Source of the DNA: Alphaproteobacteria bacterium | Lineage (GTDB): Bacteria > Pseudomonadota > Alphaproteobacteria > UBA7879 > UBA5542 | NCBI GenBank assembly: GCA_037146715.1 | Contig: JBAWWO010000011.1 | Location: forward strand, 1 to 44,591 | Reading direction: 5' to 3' | DNA: 44,591 bases | In this document: positions 32,774 to 42,553 of the stretch, piece after piece | Numbering within the stretch: position 1 is the first letter of the stretch | How the letters are laid out: the number at the start of each line of letters is the position of its first letter | The notes under the pieces: generated by a model | Seen by the model: the letters and a program-made list of their open reading frames with translations, nothing else | Databases searched by the model: none | What the model was told of the DNA's origin: nothing | Program-made: the position numbers and the translations under genes

Positions 32774-34727
32774 AAGCAAATTTGGGTTATGGACCATCAT
32801 GGGACCCCTCCTATTTTTTACACTGGAATCTAAAGGAGATCCACAACAATCCTATAGGGATGGGGAAAGTTTCGCAAAAGAAAAAATAGAAGAAATGAAG
32901 GAAGGAAAAGCAGATCTGGTTCCAGGCTTTGAAACGGACCGTCCAGAAGAAAGCTCTATCATGGATCTTCACACTCAAGAGCAAGGGAAAGTTCTTCACG
33001 AAAGAGTCACCCAAAAGTCTCAGGCAGAAAAATCGGACGACAATTCCGCTACCAGTCTCCTTGTTGAAACGGAGCATAAAAGACCTCACTTCAAAATAGA
33101 GCCAGCAACAGATCCTCTCTTTGTGGCCGCCGACAAGATTTTAACTGATCCAGAGGAAGTCCTTAAAGTTCAAAGAGAAACAGAAGAGAATTTGCCCCCT
33201 CTTCAAAGCGTTCATGAATGTTATGAGGGGGGAGCTCCAGAAACCCGTCCCTGTGTCATGAAACGACACATCCGTTTAAGAGACATTATCCCACAAATTA
33301 AGGACATCACTCTTTCTATCGCAGGTATTGGAGGAAATTATAGTTCTAGTTACAACATTCTTACCAACGCAAAAGGAGGAGCCAATCTCATTACGTCTGA
33401 TTTTCCTTTGTCTTCAGATCTTGTGCCTAGAGTTCGATCTATTACGGTTAAGGAAAATAAGAGTACAGCAAGTTTTAACTATCCCATTTTAAGTGTATCT
33501 AGCACAAAAAAGACAAGGTATTGGACTGTAAGACGTCTTTTTACAACAGAACATCGATCTGAAGATACTTATAATTTACCAAGTGGATCGGTTATTTTTA
33601 CTCTCGACTATACCCCTCTTCCCACAGAGGCAGACGTCATCGAAACAATCGAAGACACATGCACGCCTCTGGAAGAGTCGACAGATAGAGGAGAGTGCGT
33701 TTATGGGCAAGAAACCATCCTAGAGGGTCCTGCCAGTAAGAAGCTAGACACCTTAGAAATCAAACGAGACTGGTGGCATAAAACGCGCACCTATGAATGT
33801 GCCTTTCCCTCCAAAAACAATTGCGCTGGTCTCAGAAAGAAAGGCTGCACACAAAGGAGTTCCGTGTGTCATCAATGGCAAGGAGATCGATGCCTGGAGT
33901 GGAAACAAACTTTTATGTGCCAAGAATGGTCTCCACGACTAAATAAAGTATCTCTGACAGGAAAAAAACCGTTTTGTTTAGACGGAACGTGTACGGATCA
34001 GTCTTGGACTCCCAATGGAGATATGGGAGACGCTTTAGCCAAGATGTCTCTTTTAAAGGAAGTCAAGAAAGAGATGGGGGATTTTAGAGAAGGTCGTGTC
34101 TTTAAGGGGGACGATATGAAATGCAGCAAACATTGTTTGAGTTTCAGTGATTGTTGTAGTTTAAAGAACGGATGGGGAGATAAGTTGAAGTTGACCCGCT
34201 GTACACCAGAAGAACAACTTTTAGCCCAAAAACGGGGAGAGGGGAAATGTCATTTGGTTGGGACCTATTGTTCTAAGAAAGTTCTAGGTCAGTGTACCCT
34301 TAAAAAGACCACTTTCTGTTGCTATGGATCTAAACTCGCACGCCTGATGCACGAGCAGGGAAGATCTCAGTTGGGGGTTGGATGGGGAGATCCGGAACAT
34401 CCAAATTGCCGCGCTTTAAGTATGGAAGAATTTGCCCGCATTGATTGGAACAAGGTTAACTTTTCTGAAATCATTCAAGACGTCATGCTAAAGGTGAAAG
34501 TTCCTGACGTTAGTAAAACCGTCCAAACCTTCCAAGATAACTGGAAATCTCGATTGCCCTCCTCTGCAGAAAGCGGGTCTCAGGACTATTCAAAAACCCT
34601 AAAGAACCAACTGAATTCCCGAGAGGAGTTTGTGAGAAAAAATGCGAGTCCTGGATCTTATAGTCTCCATGGATCTCCTCCTTCCCGTAAAGATCGAGAA
34701 GAAGATAAAGCCCAGGTGGTGTTCTAA
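32757..34727 (+). CDS. traN: TraN, outer-membrane mating-pair stabilisation protein
   Basis: The 656-residue protein has a hydrophobic N-terminus with an imperfect signal peptide, an acidic variable region (to about 150) and a cysteine-rich C-terminal two-thirds with TraN-type segments: HECYEGGAPETRPCVMKRHI, CSKHCLSFSDCCSLKNGWG, CHLVGTYCSKKVLGQC and TTFCCYGSKLARLMHEQGR. In F, TraN on the donor contacts recipient outer-membrane proteins and so sets host preference. Its variable N-terminal half would be the part most tuned to recipients. The stop overlaps traF by one base. Confidence 0.93.
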   Translation: MTKVNKSKFGLWTIMGPLLFFTLESKGDPQQSYRDGESFAKEKIEEMKEGKADLVPGFETDRPEESSIMDLHTQEQGKVLHERVTQKSQAEKSDDNSATSLLVETEHKRPHFKIEPATDPLFVAADKILTDPEEVLKVQRETEENLPPLQSVHECYEGGAPETRPCVMKRHIRLRDIIPQIKDITLSIAGIGGNYSSSYNILTNAKGGANLITSDFPLSSDLVPRVRSITVKENKSTASFNYPILSVSSTKKTRYWTVRRLFTTEHRSEDTYNLPSGSVIFTLDYTPLPTEADVIETIEDTCTPLEESTDRGECVYGQETILEGPASKKLDTLEIKRDWWHKTRTYECAFPSKNNCAGLRKKGCTQRSSVCHQWQGDRCLEWKQTFMCQEWSPRLNKVSLTGKKPFCLDGTCTDQSWTPNGDMGDALAKMSLLKEVKKEMGDFREGRVFKGDDMKCSKHCLSFSDCCSLKNGWGDKLKLTRCTPEEQLLAQKRGEGKCHLVGTYCSKKVLGQCTLKKTTFCCYGSKLARLMHEQGRSQLGVGWGDPEHPNCRALSMEEFARIDWNKVNFSEIIQDVMLKVKVPDVSKTVQTFQDNWKSRLPSSAESGSQDYSKTLKNQLNSREEFVRKNASPGSYSLHGSPPSRKDREEDKAQVVF

Positions 34728-35572
34728 TGTGGATACTCGTACAAATCATGATAGGGTGGACTCTCGTTTCTCTCAGTAACGCAGGAGGTATAGACCCTGT
34801 TTCTAAGACTTCGAAAGAGGATTTTAAGAAAACAGCGCCTGAGGGATTCTTGTGGTATTCAGCTTTAAAACAAAGGATAGAGCAGAAACAGAAAAAGGAA
34901 CCTTCCTCCCCTGCCCCTTATAGCACCTTAGATCCTCTTGAAAAAATGGCGGAGTTACAGAAAGCATTTGAACGGGCAACAGCTAAGGCTGTTTTAGAAC
35001 CCAGTTATCAGAATGTGAAAGAGGCTCAATACTTTCAAGAACGCATTATGCGCCAGGCTGAAGCTTTTCAGAAAATGTGGCAGTGGGTCTTGCTCCAAGA
35101 TTCTTATCATTGGCAAAAAAATGCCCATGGAAATCGAGTTCACAGAGAACTTTTAAAAGAAGAATCTCATAAGGAGTTCGGTAAAAATTTACAAACGCTT
35201 GCTAAAAACTTTGGGTTATTTTTCTTTTTTAAGGAAGATTGTACGTATTGCCATGCTTTTGCCCCGTTCGTAAAACAATTTGCAGATACCTATGGGTTTG
35301 CCGTGAAGGTCGTATCAGGGGATCACATCACACGAGGGCTTAAAGAATTCCCCTCTGCCGTGATGGATAATGGAACTATTCGAAAGCTCAATCCCCAGGG
35401 CATCTTCCCTGCCCTCTTCTTGGTCAATCCCCTCACACAAGAAGTGCTTCCTTTAAGCTGGGGCCTTAATTCTATTTCCGTTTTAGAGGAGAACGCGAAT
35501 CTCATCTATAAACAGACTTTTGAAAAGAAGGATAAAGAATCTCCTGTTCCCCTCAAAGAGGATTTGACATGA
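34727..35572 (+). CDS. traF: TraF, periplasmic thioredoxin-like assembly protein
   Basis: The 281-residue protein has a signal peptide (residues 1-20), a helical middle and a thioredoxin-like C-terminal domain with an intact C172-T-Y-C175 motif (FFFFKEDCTYCHAFAPFVKQ) and the cis-Pro region IFPALFLVNP. A redox-active pair suggests disulfide formation or shuffling for cysteine-rich TraN, TraU and TraH. It overlaps traH by 4 bases. Confidence 0.92.
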   Translation: MWILVQIMIGWTLVSLSNAGGIDPVSKTSKEDFKKTAPEGFLWYSALKQRIEQKQKKEPSSPAPYSTLDPLEKMAELQKAFERATAKAVLEPSYQNVKEAQYFQERIMRQAEAFQKMWQWVLLQDSYHWQKNAHGNRVHRELLKEESHKEFGKNLQTLAKNFGLFFFFKEDCTYCHAFAPFVKQFADTYGFAVKVVSGDHITRGLKEFPSAVMDNGTIRKLNPQGIFPALFLVNPLTQEVLPLSWGLNSISVLEENANLIYKQTFEKKDKESPVPLKEDLT

Positions 35573-36927
35573 AAAAATTACGCATTATGGGACGATATTT
35601 AAGGTTTTCTGTTTTCATAGTCTTAATCATTTTGCCAGTTGCAGGGCACTCCATGACAAACGCGATGGATAAGTTTTTTAGAGCCATGGGAACAGATGTG
35701 AATACCTCAGGTCCGGGATCTTTTAAGAATCAAGCAGCGGGATATTATACAGGCGGAGGGTTGATGGTGAGACAGAAAAATTGGGCATATCAGCCTATCA
35801 CCATTTCTCCCCCTTCTTTTAATGCAGGATGTAGCGGTATTGATGCATATTTTGGGGGTGTTTCTTTTATGGGTGGAGAGCAGTTGGGGAATTTATTAAG
35901 GCAGATGGGCACTCAAGCCCAAACATACGCCCTGCAACTAGCTTTAAAGACCATGGCACCCCAAATTGAAAATCTCCTCTCTTCACTCCGTAAAATGGCC
36001 TTGGATTTTAATTCTCTCATGGTGGGAGACTGTCGACAGGTCCAACAAATCTTTGCGTCAGCCCTCCCAAAAGGGACAGCTTTTCAAGAACACGCTTGTA
36101 TCGATGTTAAAAAACAAGGAGGGGGAGAAGATTGGTTTGGGGCAAAAGAAAAATGTAGATCCCCTGATAAAATAGCTGAAGGAGCGAAACAAGCTCAAGA
36201 AAAGAATCCAGATCAACTCTCAGGCGAATATAATCTTATCTGGCATATTTTGAAAAAACTTACCGGGGAAGGCCTTTTACCAGATGAAGAAAAAGAATTC
36301 TGGCAGACCATGACAGGAACTATTGTTCATCGACAAGAAGGAGACCGTTTTATTCATATTCCCTATGCAGGGAAAGCCGCTGACGATAGGACTTGGGATA
36401 CGTTATTACGAGGAGGCACTTTGGACGGATTATCTTGTGAGGGAGATAAGAGCAAATGCTTGAGACCTAAAAGCGTTCCATTGACTCTCAAAGAAGGTCT
36501 TAAAGACAAAATATCTAAAAAAATATATGAACTTCAAGATAAATATACAGAGGGCAAAGCTTTATCTGAACACGACATCCTCTTTCTTAATGATGTAGTG
36601 TCTGTTCCCTTATGGAAGTATATCCAAGTATTTTCTGCTGCAGGAGGATCCGCTAACTTTGAACCTATCTTAGATTACATAGCTTTGCAGCTCTTGCTCT
36701 CCCAATTAGAGAAGATTCTGTCAGAGGTCGAATCCCACCTACATCTTTTAGAGGCCCATCAGCAAGAAAGTTCTCAACTTGAAGCCTTTGGTAAAAGACT
36801 TCAGGGGTTAAAAACCCAATTAAAGCTAAGGCAAGGCCCCCTCACCTATCAAGCCATCTTTCAATTGAATCAAATGGTAGAGATGGAAGAAAAAAGGATC
36901 AGGCTTATAAACGGACTCAATTCTTAA
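35569..36927 (+). CDS. traH: TraH, pilus assembly protein
   Basis: The 452-residue protein has a signal peptide ending GHS and the conserved TraH start of the mature protein (MDKFFRAMGTDVNTSGPGSF, YYTGGGLMVRQK, SFNAGCSGIDAYFGGVSFM). The C-terminal third is a coiled coil (about 380-445). TraH is a periplasmic/outer-membrane component needed for pilus extension and mating. It follows traF with overlap and precedes traG by 17 bases. Confidence 0.95.
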   Translation: MKKLRIMGRYLRFSVFIVLIILPVAGHSMTNAMDKFFRAMGTDVNTSGPGSFKNQAAGYYTGGGLMVRQKNWAYQPITISPPSFNAGCSGIDAYFGGVSFMGGEQLGNLLRQMGTQAQTYALQLALKTMAPQIENLLSSLRKMALDFNSLMVGDCRQVQQIFASALPKGTAFQEHACIDVKKQGGGEDWFGAKEKCRSPDKIAEGAKQAQEKNPDQLSGEYNLIWHILKKLTGEGLLPDEEKEFWQTMTGTIVHRQEGDRFIHIPYAGKAADDRTWDTLLRGGTLDGLSCEGDKSKCLRPKSVPLTLKEGLKDKISKKIYELQDKYTEGKALSEHDILFLNDVVSVPLWKYIQVFSAAGGSANFEPILDYIALQLLLSQLEKILSEVESHLHLLEAHQQESSQLEAFGKRLQGLKTQLKLRQGPLTYQAIFQLNQMVEMEEKRIRLINGLNS

Positions 36928-36944
36928 GATAAAGGAAGTATGGT

Positions 36945-39776
36945 ATGGACTATTCAATTTACACTTTTGGGAGCGGAGAGATCATTGAGAAGGTTTTAAA
37001 TGTATTAGCTCTTCTGTGTCAAAACGAGAATGTCTTTTTTAGGCCTGTTTTAGCTTTATCAGCGTCCGTTGGAGCCCTATGGGCAGGGCTACAAGCCATG
37101 TATGGAGGAAACATTGGAGCGTTCATTAAGGTCTGGATGCTCCCTACTATCCTTATATTCAATCTTATGTTTGTACCTCGTGTGACTGTCAACATCATTG
37201 ACCAAGTAGATACCTTCCACCATTACTCCCGGGTTGAAAACGTCCCTGTGGGCCCTGCCCTCATCGCTCATGTATCCAGCTCCATTGCCTATCATTTAAC
37301 AGAAGCCATTGAAGAAAGGCTTGTCCCTGCTGATTATGCAGACCTTACGTACGGGAAATCTGGTCCCATGTTGGCAGCCTATCTTATGGCCTCCAGTCGA
37401 AATCTAGTGGTTGCAGATCCTATTCTGCGAGAGAACGTAAAAAACTATGTAGATCAATGTTTTACCTGGCCCTATTTATATACGAACATTGCGCCAGGCA
37501 AAGAGGAAGCTCTTAAAAGCACCAATATTTTAGAGTTCATGAAGAGTAATCCTCATCCAGGCCTTGGGATGTACTGGAAAGAAAGTACGGGTAAACCCAC
37601 CTTTATGATGTGTTCTAAGGTGCCTGAGAAACTAAATCCAGCCATGAAAGAAGAAAGTGCCCGCGCCCTTTCCAGACTTGCTGATCAAGTTCTCCCAGGG
37701 ATTTCTTCTCAAAACCCTGCAGAGTCCCAAAAAGCTATGACTTTGGTAGGAGAAAGTGCGTGGCACACCATTGCCAAAGATAGTTCCAATGCTCATCAGA
37801 GAGTGGAACAACAAATGATCATCAATGCAGGTCGAGAAGCAATAGACGACGGGCTAGAAAAGTTTGGGATGCAACGCAGATATGCTCGACTCATTTCCTA
37901 TTCTGCCACCAGAGCCGAGGAGCAACAAAACACAGGATTTTTGATTATGGGGGCGACTGCTGCGAGGCAACTCCCTGTGATTCAAGGAGTGTTCCTAGGT
38001 CTTCTACTTATATCTTTCGTTTTTGTCTGTGCCTGTACCTTTCTGCCAGGAGGACTCAAAATATGGGGAACTTGGATCAAAATGATGTTTTGGGTTCAGA
38101 GCTGGCCTGTTTTCTTTGGGATTCTCAATTGTCTGGGTCTATTATGGTTGAACAAATCTGTTAATACAGTCCTCTTTACGCATGGAGAGGGTATTAGTTG
38201 GCTTACCCAAAATGGTCTTGCAGATGCTTCATGGAATGCTTACTGCATCGTTCAAAACCTCTTTTTTTCTATTCCTTTTCTATCTTGGGCGCTGATCAGT
38301 GGCAGTGGGCATGCTCTTGTCTCCATGGCGGAACGAGTACTCCCCACTGTGGGCACAGGACTTGGACAAAGCATTGTAGACAATACTCAGAGTTTTGATA
38401 CGCAGAGTTTCCATAACAAAACAATTGGCAGCATGCAATTAGCTCAGCAACAATTAGGAGCCAATTATAGTTTATCCTCTTCAACTGATGATGGACGGTT
38501 TAGAACAACCACTGGGCCGTCAGGATATCAAAATATCCAAGAGCACATGAGCTCTACCCGTCATGCCATTAATTCAAATGAATCTATCCAAGCTCAGTTC
38601 AGCGAACAATTAAGCAGCGAACAACAGGCGATGCAAAGCTTATCTGAGTCCTATACGGATTCTAAAAACACAGCGCTCGATAAATCTTATGAACTGACAA
38701 AAGCCTTTGCTCAAGGAAAAGCACATGTAAAGGGAGCCTCTGAATCTGAAAATAGAGATATTCAAAAATCAGCTCAAGAAATGCTCTCTGCGAACGAGAG
38801 ATACGCAAAGCAACATACCCTCACCGAAGGTATTGCCTGGAGTGTTTCAGCTGGCGTGCCTTTAGAAAAAATTCCAGTGATAGGCCCTGTGCTAGAAAGT
38901 ATTTTCTCAACTGGAGGGACCTCAGATGCTGGTAAACAAGATTTTAGACAATTTGCAAGAGACACAGGGATTAATCGCGATGTTGCAGAACGGTTGAGTC
39001 AAGGATTCAATGCAGCTTTAACCGATAATGTGAGTTTCTCAGAAGACTCTTCCAAAAGAACAGCTGAGTCATTTAGGTCGAGCATGACAGATACTCAAAA
39101 CTATAGCTCTCAACTTTCTGCTCAACAAAGCAAAGTTGACCGCTTACAAGAAATGAGTTCTCTCATGGAATCTCAAGGAATCAACATTACTCAAAATCTT
39201 AACGATGACGTCTTAGAGTATGTAGCAGCTAAACACAATTGGAGCAAAGAAACAGCTGCAAAATGGTCTTCAGATCATGCCTCTTCCTTCAGAGAAGAAG
39301 CTTCCAGCTACATTCAAGGTTGGACACAAAATATCAGCTCATGGTTAGAATCAAAATCAGGGCCTTTAAGTAGTACTTCCATAGATGATCACTATCAATC
39401 CTATAAAAATAGTGTCTTCCAAAAGAAGTCCTCTATGACCGATCCCTCTCATGGAGTGAGAGACCAAGCCACTCAAGAAGGAGTTGGATTCGGTACGGCT
39501 TCAACATCTGAGCAAAACATGGATCAATTCTACGAAAATACATCGTCTAAAGTTGAGCAGAATTCTCCTGACTTTGGAACTATTGATCAAAAAATGGAGG
39601 GAATGGAGGATAGGCTAAAAGACACGAGACAAGCTGCTCAAAAAGAGTTTAGAAAGTTTGATGAAAAAGGAGTCGCCCGCCGCGCCCTAAAAGTGGCTTG
39701 GGACAAAGGAGGCAAAAGAGTATTAGAAGATATTGGTTTGATGGATCCAAACGCTCGAAAGAAATTAGACGAATGA
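36945..39776 (+). CDS. traG: TraG, mating-pair stabilisation and pilus protein
   Basis: The 943-residue protein has an N-terminal TraG domain with several membrane segments (about 45-70, 340-370, 380-405 and 430-455). It ends in a long hydrophilic, Ser/Gln-rich helical region (from about 480) that in F acts in mating-pair stabilisation and contacts the recipient or exclusion protein. AAGGAAG precedes the start. Length is normal for the family. Its stop codon is at the edge of a 2.8-kb non-tra insert before traD. Confidence 0.93.
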   Translation: MDYSIYTFGSGEIIEKVLNVLALLCQNENVFFRPVLALSASVGALWAGLQAMYGGNIGAFIKVWMLPTILIFNLMFVPRVTVNIIDQVDTFHHYSRVENVPVGPALIAHVSSSIAYHLTEAIEERLVPADYADLTYGKSGPMLAAYLMASSRNLVVADPILRENVKNYVDQCFTWPYLYTNIAPGKEEALKSTNILEFMKSNPHPGLGMYWKESTGKPTFMMCSKVPEKLNPAMKEESARALSRLADQVLPGISSQNPAESQKAMTLVGESAWHTIAKDSSNAHQRVEQQMIINAGREAIDDGLEKFGMQRRYARLISYSATRAEEQQNTGFLIMGATAARQLPVIQGVFLGLLLISFVFVCACTFLPGGLKIWGTWIKMMFWVQSWPVFFGILNCLGLLWLNKSVNTVLFTHGEGISWLTQNGLADASWNAYCIVQNLFFSIPFLSWALISGSGHALVSMAERVLPTVGTGLGQSIVDNTQSFDTQSFHNKTIGSMQLAQQQLGANYSLSSSTDDGRFRTTTGPSGYQNIQEHMSSTRHAINSNESIQAQFSEQLSSEQQAMQSLSESYTDSKNTALDKSYELTKAFAQGKAHVKGASESENRDIQKSAQEMLSANERYAKQHTLTEGIAWSVSAGVPLEKIPVIGPVLESIFSTGGTSDAGKQDFRQFARDTGINRDVAERLSQGFNAALTDNVSFSEDSSKRTAESFRSSMTDTQNYSSQLSAQQSKVDRLQEMSSLMESQGINITQNLNDDVLEYVAAKHNWSKETAAKWSSDHASSFREEASSYIQGWTQNISSWLESKSGPLSSTSIDDHYQSYKNSVFQKKSSMTDPSHGVRDQATQEGVGFGTASTSEQNMDQFYENTSSKVEQNSPDFGTIDQKMEGMEDRLKDTRQAAQKEFRKFDEKGVARRALKVAWDKGGKRVLEDIGLMDPNARKKLDE

Positions 39777-39781
39777 TAAAT

Positions 39782-40333
39782 TTAATGTCTCTTTTTCATA
39801 TAGTACGTACCTTGGGAAGCCAAAGCCAAATCAAGGGTCCTGCTTTTTATTGGATGAGATACATAGAGTGTAGTTGCTTTCACAAATCCCTTTGGAAATA
39901 CAATAAAATTGAATCGAGCCAACATAGCTTTAATCAAAATAAAACCTACAAAATAGAATGGCAAAAAGACCACAGCAGTTTCCTTATGGGGGAAAATAAT
40001 CAGAAGGATAATAAAAACAACTTTCATCAGGCCATAACCCCAAAAGTTGAGAGTCATATATTTGTCCAACTGAGGTGGGGTCATCTTATGGGTTTTTTTA
40101 AGCCATTTTTTATCAACAAACTGAGAATTCTTAAGACCTTTAGTTTTGTACATCCAAGTTTGAATGACAAGGTTAAGGGGAAGAAAAGCAATAATGCAAT
40201 ACCCATGAAGATTAAAAACTTTAAGAACCAACCAAAAAGGAATCAATGTCAAAATAGTAAGTCCATAAGAATAGAGGCTAACAGGTGCCAAGAATTTAAT
40301 TTTGAGCTTTTTAAATTTAGATATATTAATCAT
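39782..40333 (-). CDS. Hypothetical multi-pass membrane protein, antisense in the tra operon
   Basis: The 183-residue product is highly hydrophobic with about four to five membrane segments (about 18-40, 43-60, 95-118 and 120-142) and a basic N-terminus MINISKFKKLKIKFL. GGAAG lies about 9 bases before ATG 40333. No family is recognised. It is read against the tra genes, five bases beyond the traG stop. A longer frame on the plus strand across the same DNA has no ribosome site and Lys/Asn-rich shadow composition, so I prefer this one. Confidence 0.55.
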   Translation of the reverse strand: MINISKFKKLKIKFLAPVSLYSYGLTILTLIPFWLVLKVFNLHGYCIIAFLPLNLVIQTWMYKTKGLKNSQFVDKKWLKKTHKMTPPQLDKYMTLNFWGYGLMKVVFIILLIIFPHKETAVVFLPFYFVGFILIKAMLARFNFIVFPKGFVKATTLYVSHPIKSRTLDLALASQGTYYMKKRH

Positions 40334-40520
40334 TTTTTATCTTCCGTTATCCCTGTAATAATAGCAGATTTCTTAGAAAACATCAAATTTGAGAGAGGGA
40401 AGTTGTTAAACTCACAAATTACACGCTATCAAGAGGAGTTGAAAAAAGGTATTTTAAGAGGATTTTTACCAACCCTATGGAAATATAATCGTAATCTTTT
40501 AAACAATGGAGCAACTAATT

Positions 40521-41558
40521 ATGAACCTCGATAAATCTTACAAATCCTATATAGAAACCCTAAAAAAAGAAATTGCAACAGCACGGATCAAAGCCAATCT
40601 TGCTGTTAACAAAGAGTTGGTTCTCCTTTACTGGAAAATTGGGAAACATGTTCTTGAAATGCAAGAAAAAGAAGGCTGGGGTGCGAAAGTAATTGAGCAA
40701 GTATCCTATGATTTAAGAAAAGAGTTTCCAGAAATGAGGGGTTTGGGTGTCTCTAATTTACATTATATGAGACGTTTTTCTGCAGAGTATGAGGGAGATC
40801 TAATTCTCCAAGGACCACTTGGAGAAATTACCTGGTACCATAATCTGGCCTTGATGGATAAAATTAAAAACACTGAAAACCGTCTTTGGTATGCCAGAAA
40901 AACCATTGAAAACGGTTGGTCTCGTAATGTTCTTGTGCATCAAATTGAGAGTAATTTGTATGGTCGTCAAGGAAAAGCGATTACAAATTTTAAAGAGACG
41001 TTACCTGCTCTAGAATCTGACCTTGCCCATGAGCTTGTTAAAAGCCCTTACAATCTTGAATTTTTAAACATTGCAGAAGAGGTACACGAAAAAGATCTTG
41101 AAAATGCCCTTATTAATAACATTCGGAATTTTTTACTAGAGCTTGGCAAAGGGTTCTCTTTCGTAGGAAATCAGTATCACATTGAGTTAGAAGGCGAAGA
41201 CTACTATCTCGACCTTCTTTTCTACCACCTCAAGTTAAGATGTTACGTTATTATTGAGCTCAAAACTGGAAGGTTTTTACCTGAACATGCGGGGAAAATG
41301 AATTTCTATTTAAACTTGGTGGATCATCAATTACGCCACAAAGATGATAGCCCAAGCATTGGGATTATTTTATGCAAAGACAAAAGAAATATCACTGTAA
41401 AATATTCTTTGGATGGCCTGAAGAGACCTCTAGGAGTATCTGAATATAAACTAAATAAGGAATTAGAAAAAAAGATCAAAGAATCTCTTCCTGATGAAAT
41501 GGAATTAAAAGAAGAGTTAACAGAAGAACTTGAAAAAAACGAAGAAAATATTCAGTAA
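40521..41558 (+). CDS. DUF1016 (YhcG-like) PD-(D/E)xK nuclease-domain protein
   Basis: I start at ATG 40521 (MNLDKSYKSYIETLKKEIAT) because this is the usual beginning of the family and GGAG lies 10 bases upstream; ATG 40506 is possible. The 345-residue protein has the N-terminal DUF1016 helical domain (LLYWKIGKHVLEMQEKEGWG, LSxxFPEM-type segment) and a C-terminal nuclease core (YYLDLLFYHLKLRCYVIIEL followed by KTGRF). Family members act on nucleic acids and often sit with restriction or toxin genes. It is 15 bases ahead of the RhuM-Fic gene, so both form a unit within the traG-traD gap. Confidence 0.9.
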   Translation: MNLDKSYKSYIETLKKEIATARIKANLAVNKELVLLYWKIGKHVLEMQEKEGWGAKVIEQVSYDLRKEFPEMRGLGVSNLHYMRRFSAEYEGDLILQGPLGEITWYHNLALMDKIKNTENRLWYARKTIENGWSRNVLVHQIESNLYGRQGKAITNFKETLPALESDLAHELVKSPYNLEFLNIAEEVHEKDLENALINNIRNFLLELGKGFSFVGNQYHIELEGEDYYLDLLFYHLKLRCYVIIELKTGRFLPEHAGKMNFYLNLVDHQLRHKDDSPSIGIILCKDKRNITVKYSLDGLKRPLGVSEYKLNKELEKKIKESLPDEMELKEELTEELEKNEENIQ

Positions 41559-41573
41559 AAGAAAGGAAACAAT

Positions 41574-42533
41574 ATGTCTGAAATTATTATATATAAATCC
41601 CAAAATGGGAGTATCCAGCTTGACGTAAATTTAGATCATGAAACAGTTTGGTTATCTCAAAAACAACTGGCTGAGTTGTTTGATAAAGATATTCGAACAA
41701 TTTCTGAACATATTAACAATATATTTAAAGAAGGAGAACTTAGTAAAAATTCAGTTGTCCGGAATTTCCGGATACCTGCCAGCGACGGAAAAATCTATAA
41801 TATCCAACATTACAATCTTGATGTCATTATATCAGTAGGATACCGTGTAAAATCAAAACAAGGCACCCAATTTAGACAATGGGCTACAACTGTTCTTAAA
41901 GATCACCTTATTAAAGGTTATTCTATTCATAAACACCAAATTGCCAAAAAAGGATTTGAAGAACTTCAATCAACTGTCCAACTGCTTCAAAAAACTCTAA
42001 AGAGCCAGGAATTAGCAAATGACGTAGGAATTGAAGCTATACAACTCATTATGAGGTTTTCAAAAACATGGCACTTGTTGTTAGCCTATGATGAAGAAAA
42101 AATAACTCTTCCTAAAAATACTCAACCCTCAATTGTTGAACTCACCTATCAAGAGTCTCTCAAATCCATTAATATTTTTAAAAGGGAATTGGAGACTCAC
42201 AAAGAAGCTTCTTCTTTGTTTGGAATAGAAAGAGAAAAAGGACTTGAGGGGATTTTAGGGAGCATAGAGCAGACTTTTGATGGAACCCCTCTTTATAAAT
42301 CTGTGCAAGAAAAAGCAGCTCATTTGCTTTATTTTGTTATAAAAAATCACCCATTTGTGGATGGTAATAAGAGAATTGGAAGTTTTCTTTTTATTCTTTA
42401 CCTGAGTTTACAACAAATCTCCCACAATCTTAATGAAAATGGATTATTAGCCTTAGCTCTATTGATTGCCCAAAGTGAACCTTCTCAAAAAGAAATCATG
42501 ATTCATTTAGTTATTAACATATTGAGTGAATAA
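41574..42533 (+). CDS. RhuM-Fic fusion protein
   Basis: The 319-residue protein has an N-terminal RhuM domain (YKSQNGSIQLDVNLDHETVW, LSQKQLAELFDKDIRTISEH, VVRNFRIPASDGKIYNIQHY) with a DNA-binding-like helix-turn-helix. Its C-terminal Fic/Doc domain carries the complete active-site motif HPFVDGNKR at 259-267. Fic enzymes transfer AMP or related groups to proteins. No separate small inhibitor gene is visible, and I cannot identify an inhibitory helix with certainty. AAAGG lies 8 bases before the start. It is followed 20 bases later by traD. Confidence 0.9.
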   Translation: MSEIIIYKSQNGSIQLDVNLDHETVWLSQKQLAELFDKDIRTISEHINNIFKEGELSKNSVVRNFRIPASDGKIYNIQHYNLDVIISVGYRVKSKQGTQFRQWATTVLKDHLIKGYSIHKHQIAKKGFEELQSTVQLLQKTLKSQELANDVGIEAIQLIMRFSKTWHLLLAYDEEKITLPKNTQPSIVELTYQESLKSINIFKRELETHKEASSLFGIEREKGLEGILGSIEQTFDGTPLYKSVQEKAAHLLYFVIKNHPFVDGNKRIGSFLFILYLSLQQISHNLNENGLLALALLIAQSEPSQKEIMIHLVINILSE

Positions 42534-42553
42534 GAAGCAGAAAGATTATCATC

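Noticed and set aside
39698..40534. A 278-codon frame on the plus strand overlapping the traG end and the membrane protein gene
   Set aside because: It has no ribosome site, starts inside traG, and its Lys/Asn/Phe-rich composition is that of a shadow of the hydrophobic minus-strand gene.
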